Positions 60,050 through 64,000 of a DNA stretch of 64,000 bases are shown here, one piece after another. Position numbers and translations under genes: made by a program. Source of the stretch: Icerya purchasi. Lineage: Eukaryota > Arthropoda > Insecta > Hemiptera > Monophlebidae. The first letter of the stretch is position 1, and each line of letters begins with the position of its first letter. The DNA lies in contig CM077115.1 in the NCBI GenBank assembly GCA_039619475.1, positions 104,607,893 to 104,671,892 of the forward strand. The letters run 5' to 3'. The notes under the pieces were generated by a model. That model was given only the letters and a program-made list of their open reading frames with translations, had not been told where the DNA came from and did no database searches.

Positions 60050-60545
60050 ATTCCGTATCTGGCGAATACGATGCATGATCGATCACTGTCGTAGCTCGCA
60101 CACAAGTGTCGATGTGTGCGATGGCGCATTATCATGGTGAGATATCTTTGGGGACGAATCATGCCATGACGTGTCGTGCACACAAAACATCAATCATAAT
60201 GTGCGCTGGGCTGTTCCATATGAAATACCAACTTTATCAGCTACCTCGCAAATGCTCACACGACGGTTTTCCAACAACAGTTTTTTTACAATTTAAACGT
60301 TTTCTTCTGTGTTTGAAGTCGGCGGATGTCCAGTACGCGGCATGTCTTCAACAATTACACGGCCTTTTTTTCTTGACGATACCAATTTTATGCGCTTGTT
60401 TTTGGTAAAGCATAACACTTCCATAGGCTTTCTGCAATATTTTGAATGCCTTTGCACAAGAAATTTCGTTTAAAACACAAAATTTCAAACACACTTTTTG
60501 TTCCATGATATTTTCCATCGCAAAAATCGCTAAACAATGCAAAAC
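60050..60545 (-). pseudogene. Mariner transposase relic
   Basis: Minus strand: MEQKVCLKFCVLNEISCAKA then FKILQKAYGS at about 60507-60415, the mariner N-terminal helix-turn-helix; KKTVVGKPSCEHLRGS-like residues near 60240-60290; HHDNAPSHTSTLVCEL near 60095-60145, which includes the second catalytic Asp; and YSPD near 60055. Central sequence is deleted and the frame shifts several times. Confidence 0.75.
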
Positions 60546-61089
60546 GCAAGTTACTTGGGCCGAAAAAAAACTTATGACGCTAATGACTTGAAATTTGATA
60601 CAGGCGTGACATGCAGTTGTGCTAACTTAGAAAAAGATAAAATATCATTTTGATCGTAATTTAATTTACAATTTCCCAGTAATTATTGATCATAAGGTTA
60701 TATAAATATATACATAAAATATATACATATATACGAGTATAACGTTTTTACAATGAATTTGTATAATAATAAAAAATTCCAGTAACGTTAGCATTAATAC
60801 TAGAAAATATAAACAACACGTACGTATTATAATTTTAAAAAAAAAACAACAAATTGCAAATAAAATAGTTACTCTGTCGTATATTATTAGTAATTCCAGA
60901 GTCTTAAGCGCTATCACAGTTCTTACACCTGAAATGTAAATCATCGCCAGCATACTTACAGTGTGTTTTCATGACCACCGCTTTATATGCATAACTGATC
61001 TGTACTGTTTTTCTCATTCCCTTGCTTTCTAAAATACCGCACCTTATCTTCTTTTTATTAACCTTTTCAGCGCTGAACAATTGTTTTCG
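60546..61089. other. No gene recognised
   Basis: AT-rich; open frames here carry no motif. Confidence 0.4.
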
Positions 61090-61585
61090 TTTCTGGCGTC
61101 AATTTTTACATTGTTTCTTTTTAGTCTCTTTCTGTTTCCTTTGATTTTCCTTTTCTTCTAATATCGCTTTGACCGGTTGTAAATATCAAAACCGAAGAAC
61201 GCTTCATACGTTGTCGGTTTTTTCTTCTTCTTATGTGTCCTCTAACTGTTGGGAAGGGTCTTAAATCTTGTAGGCTAACACTTGATGACATACAAGGGAG
61301 CTGTGAATCCTCCAAATTATCCGATATAAGATTATTCTTGTGGTTTTCCGATGTGTATGGCGTCTGCCTCTGTAATTAATGTTGCAGTAAAGTCTTCATC
61401 ACTAAAAGTATTCCAGTTGAAAGGCATATGCATGCTACTGAGAAGCCTTTTTGTATATTATCTGAGGTCGCTGCTGTGGGTAATGCGTCTCTAATCATTC
61501 TAGGAATGTCATATATCCCCATACTCTTTCCCGGGTGCGTTTTTAACCAACCATCAATTGCAAGGTTTACGTAATATTTAAAAGG
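61090..61585 (-). pseudogene. pogo-like (Tigger/CENP-B group) transposase, C-terminal relic
   Basis: Minus strand from 61585: YVNLAIDGWLKTHPGKSM, then YDIPRMIRDALPTAATSDNI and QKGF, the block after the DDE core in insect pogo transposases. A frameshift near 61430 moves the frame to PFNWNTFSDEDFTATLITEA. A tail with DLRPFPTVRGHIRRRKNRQR follows near 61200-61270. The 5' side is cut by the SINE at 61586. Confidence 0.75.
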
Positions 61586-61870
61586 GTAGTTGCTAGAGCG
61601 CTTGACTTCCGATATGGCGGTCACGGGTTCGATCCCGAGCGACGACAAACTTATTATTACAAGAATTAAATAAATAAATAAATAATCGCTAATAATCACG
61701 TGGCAGGCAATGGCAAACCACCACGTATGCCATCATATGCGCGCTAGGTCAGTACACAGCAGACACACAAGGGGCTGCACTAGTGGCGCGATAACAAGCG
61801 GCTACTATCAGTTCCGAATGTAGTCTTCTTGCGTGTGTACACCTGCGTTGCATATAATAATTGCTATGAG
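61586..61870 (+). mobile_element. tRNA-derived SINE, copy 2
   Basis: A-box-like TAGTTGCTAGAGCG, then a B box in CACGGGTTCGATCCCGAG, then CGACGACAAAC. An ~85-bp insert (ATTAAATAAATA... to CATCATATG) separates the head from a body (GTACACAGCAG, GGCGCGATAACAAGCGG) shared with the copy at 24890-25136. The right boundary is approximate. It interrupts the pogo relic. Confidence 0.75.
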
Positions 61871-63019
61871 CGCTACCTATTCTGTACAACTAGAATGAAC
61901 GAATAGGTAGTCACGACGCTCGAATTCGAGCAATACGACTGTTACAGTACAAACTGATCTATCTAAAGATTGTAAACGGCGTGAGGTGTGAGATGGAAAT
62001 GATAACATCCTTGCAACATTATTTTCATTGAAGAATTATAACGTCGGAATATGGAGATGTGATGTATGATTGTCTAATTAAAGTAAAACTGAATGATTGC
62101 TATCACATCTTACTGAATGCACAAAATGTTTCATAAAATTTTTAAATTCTTCACCAGTTACTTATCCACTAGGGTGCAGTGTAAAAATAAAATACATGCC
62201 TTTCTTGAACGATAGAGAGTTTCATTCAAAATAGGAAACAAAACTAACTCATAAACAACTGTCACATAGTATCCGACTGAAGTTTCGTTTTTTAGTTTCG
62301 GTCCAAAATATAAGTTTCAGTTAAAACTATGGTTTCGGCCAAATATTAGTCGACTCATCGACTTCAACCGAAACTATGATTGTAATGCTTTATTTTACTA
62401 GATTGTATGCTTTTTAAAGATGAGACACCATTTCATATTTTAATTCATTAGACAATGAACACTTTAATTAGGACAGATATGTTTACACAAAATAGTTTTT
62501 CCTCAACGATATAGGCAAACACGATGTAATCCTTCGCTCGGTTTAGCATATCTTTTATACTCTACCATTCGTTTAAATTTCAAAAATTTCTTACAACAGA
62601 AAAATGAAACATGTTTCCGGTAAAACAATGAAAAAAGAAGGATAATAACCTTCTTAGAATATTCGCTTTTAGATGTTTATGATATTTCATAAAAACTGAT
62701 CTGCTTTTATAACAATAACAGGCAATAAATAGAAATTATTGCTATTTTTGAATTGTAATATTAGACTGTTTAATTATGATTATTAATTAGGTAAATTTTT
62801 ATTTTTTTAAAAAAAAGATATCATATAATAAGCGTATCTAAATTTTATTTTAAAAAACTTTAATGTTTAAACTGTAATTAAAACAATTATAAAAAAAAAG
62901 TTTCGGTTTCAGCTGGAAACACTACTGCGACACGTTGTGATACATGATCTGTACGAATAGTAATGTACAAAATTTATTATTCATTGAATAGACTGTAACA
63001 ACTTACCCCACTTTTCCAC
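61871..63019. other. No gene recognised
   Basis: AT-rich. A stretch near 62275-62380 repeats TTTCGG-containing motifs (GTTTCGG, GTTTCGGCC, CAACCGAAAC) on both strands, without a clear unit. Confidence 0.4.
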
Positions 63020-63044
63020 ATATATATATATATATATATATATA

Positions 63045-63425
63045 TTAATTACAACGTAATTCTTAGGTTACCCCACATTCGAAAAAATGTCCCAATTTTA
63101 TGTAACGCAGAATGTCCCAATTTTTTATGTAACGTTTGTTATATTTTATAGGATTTTTGTTATTGTTATTTAAAAAATGTCACAATTTTATGTAACGAAA
63201 TATGTAACGAAAAATGTAATGAAACAATATCTTAATTTTATATAATGAAAGTTAAATGTTAGGATAGGATTTTTGTGATTATGTTATTTTTTTTGTGTTG
63301 ATGCCAGTAAGAATTACGTTGTAAATTTTGATCATTTTATACAAAGTATAGAAGAGAAAGAGACAGAAATGAGCGCAAGAGGGTTCAAGGTGCACAGCCC
63401 CTTGCGAGGCCATAATGGCCGAGTT
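63045..63425 (+). repeat. Repeat family R, copy 2
   Basis: Collinear with 18689-19033: same start TTAATTACAACGTAATTCTT, same body, same terminal hairpins, and bounded by (TA)n on both sides. It has an extra copy of the internal GTCCCAATTTTATGTAACG unit compared with copy 1. Confidence 0.8.
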
Positions 63426-63463
63426 ATATATATATATATATACACCCCCCCCCATATATATAT

Positions 63464-63510
<47 letters not shown>
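63426..63510. repeat. (TA)n-(C)n-(CA)n compound microsatellite
   Basis: Lies between copies 2 and 3 of repeat R, which face each other across it. Confidence 0.9.
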
Positions 63511-63514
<4 letters not shown>

Positions 63515-63736
63515 CGGACATTTTGGCCTCACAAGGGGATGTGCTCCTTGACCCTTTTAATTTACATTTCTGTTTCTTTCTCTTCTATGCTTTGTATAAA
63601 ATGATCAAAATTTACGACGTAATTCTAAATCGGTCCATATGAATATAATAACATAATTACAAAAATCCTATAAAATATAATAAACGTTACATAAAATTGA
63701 GACATTTTTTCTAATGAGAATTACGTTGTAATTAAT
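63511..63736 (-). repeat. Repeat family R, copy 3 (inverted, shortened)
   Basis: Reads AACTCGGACATTTTGGCCTC... and ends AGAATTACGTTGTAATTAA-like at 63736, the inverse of the family start. Internal units are partly deleted, leaving 226 bp. Confidence 0.78.
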
Positions 63737-63779
63737 AATTCCCATATTCTTGATAAGGTATCATGGATTGTGAAGTTAA

Positions 63780-63990
63780 GGTTCATAATGTACTAAGCTT
63801 AACGGCACTAATGAGAGAACAGGGGCCAAGTCCTTTCTCTCGGCCGCCTTACTTTTTCAGATTTCTCTGGTACCCAATTATTTCATGCTAGGTAAAGCTG
63901 GGAACGACTTGGAACTGAAACGAGACCAAGTCTCGAACTCGTGACCTCTGATTTGGTAGCCAAGCACTTTAACTTCTATGTAAACATTGG
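63780..63990 (-). mobile_element. Second tRNA-derived SINE family
   Basis: On the minus strand an A-box-like segment (AAAGTGCTTGGCTACC) is followed at tRNA-like spacing by a B box in CACGAGTTCGAGAC near 63930-63945, then a GC-richer body to about 63780 (AAGGCGGCCGAGAGAAAGGA). Distinct sequence from the family at 24.9 and 61.6 kb. Boundaries approximate. Confidence 0.55.
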
Positions 63991-64000
63991 TTTAATTGTG

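Noticed and set aside
61590..61660. Possible functional tRNA gene
   Set aside because: It has A and B boxes but no cloverleaf I can complete, and it is part of a repeated family with a SINE body.
1..64000. CRISPR arrays, bacterial operons, riboswitches or viral genomes
   Set aside because: No regularly spaced repeats, no ribosome-binding-site-led gene series and no virus-like coding region were seen; gene structure is eukaryotic with introns.

Overview
The window is eukaryotic and almost certainly from an insect. It is strongly AT-rich, has GT-AG introns, many (TA)n microsatellites and a dense load of decayed transposons. Its three real genes all have clear insect counterparts. The transposon mix (several mariner families, Tc1, pogo, hAT-like and PIF-like elements, LINEs, tRNA-derived SINEs) and the long introns suggest a large insect genome. 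Hemiptera is my best guess, but nothing in the sequence proves the order.

Layout. On the minus strand, positions 12187 to 971 carry the first four recognised coding exons of the presynaptic active-zone scaffold Bruchpilot/ELKS/CAST; the rest of the gene lies left of the window. An 844-bp spacer (12188-13031) separates it from a divergent plus-strand gene, 13032-14253. That gene is a complete four-exon TIPIN (Timeless-interacting protein, replication-fork protection). Tail to tail with TIPIN, the minus strand carries the last five exons (33182 to 16392) of the nicotinic acetylcholine receptor beta1 subunit. They include the Cys-loop, TM1-TM4 and the stop codon. The signal peptide and first exon(s) were not found and should lie right of 33182, possibly beyond the window.

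Everything else is intron or flanking DNA filled with repeats. The Bruchpilot introns hold a LINE relic (2.1-3.56 kb) and a 3-kb element with ~915-bp inverted arms around a SWIM zinc-finger ORF (7991-10989). The receptor introns hold a zinc-finger transposon, a Tc1 relic, a LINE fragment, a SINE, a deleted mariner, a PIF-like MITE and Penelope-like hairpins. The right half (33.2-64 kb) shows no convincing host exon. It contains LINE relics (34.4-36.2 and about 56.1-57.7 kb), an element with 17-bp perfect inverted ends (40247-41542), two adjacent mariner deletion derivatives (46029-47963), a hAT-like MITE (54405-54968), a mariner relic with a large inverted duplication (58.6-60.5 kb), a pogo relic split by a SINE (61.1-61.9 kb), and a (TA)n-bound repeat family near 63 kb.

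The host genes do not form an operon. Two of the three act at the synapse, one presynaptic and one as a transmitter receptor, and TIPIN lies between them. This neighbourhood, the 3-kb foldback-like element, a 63-bp perfect hairpin and the hammerhead-like Penelope relics are the observations most worth following. All coordinates are read by eye from the sequence, and family assignments rest on recalled family knowledge, not on a search.
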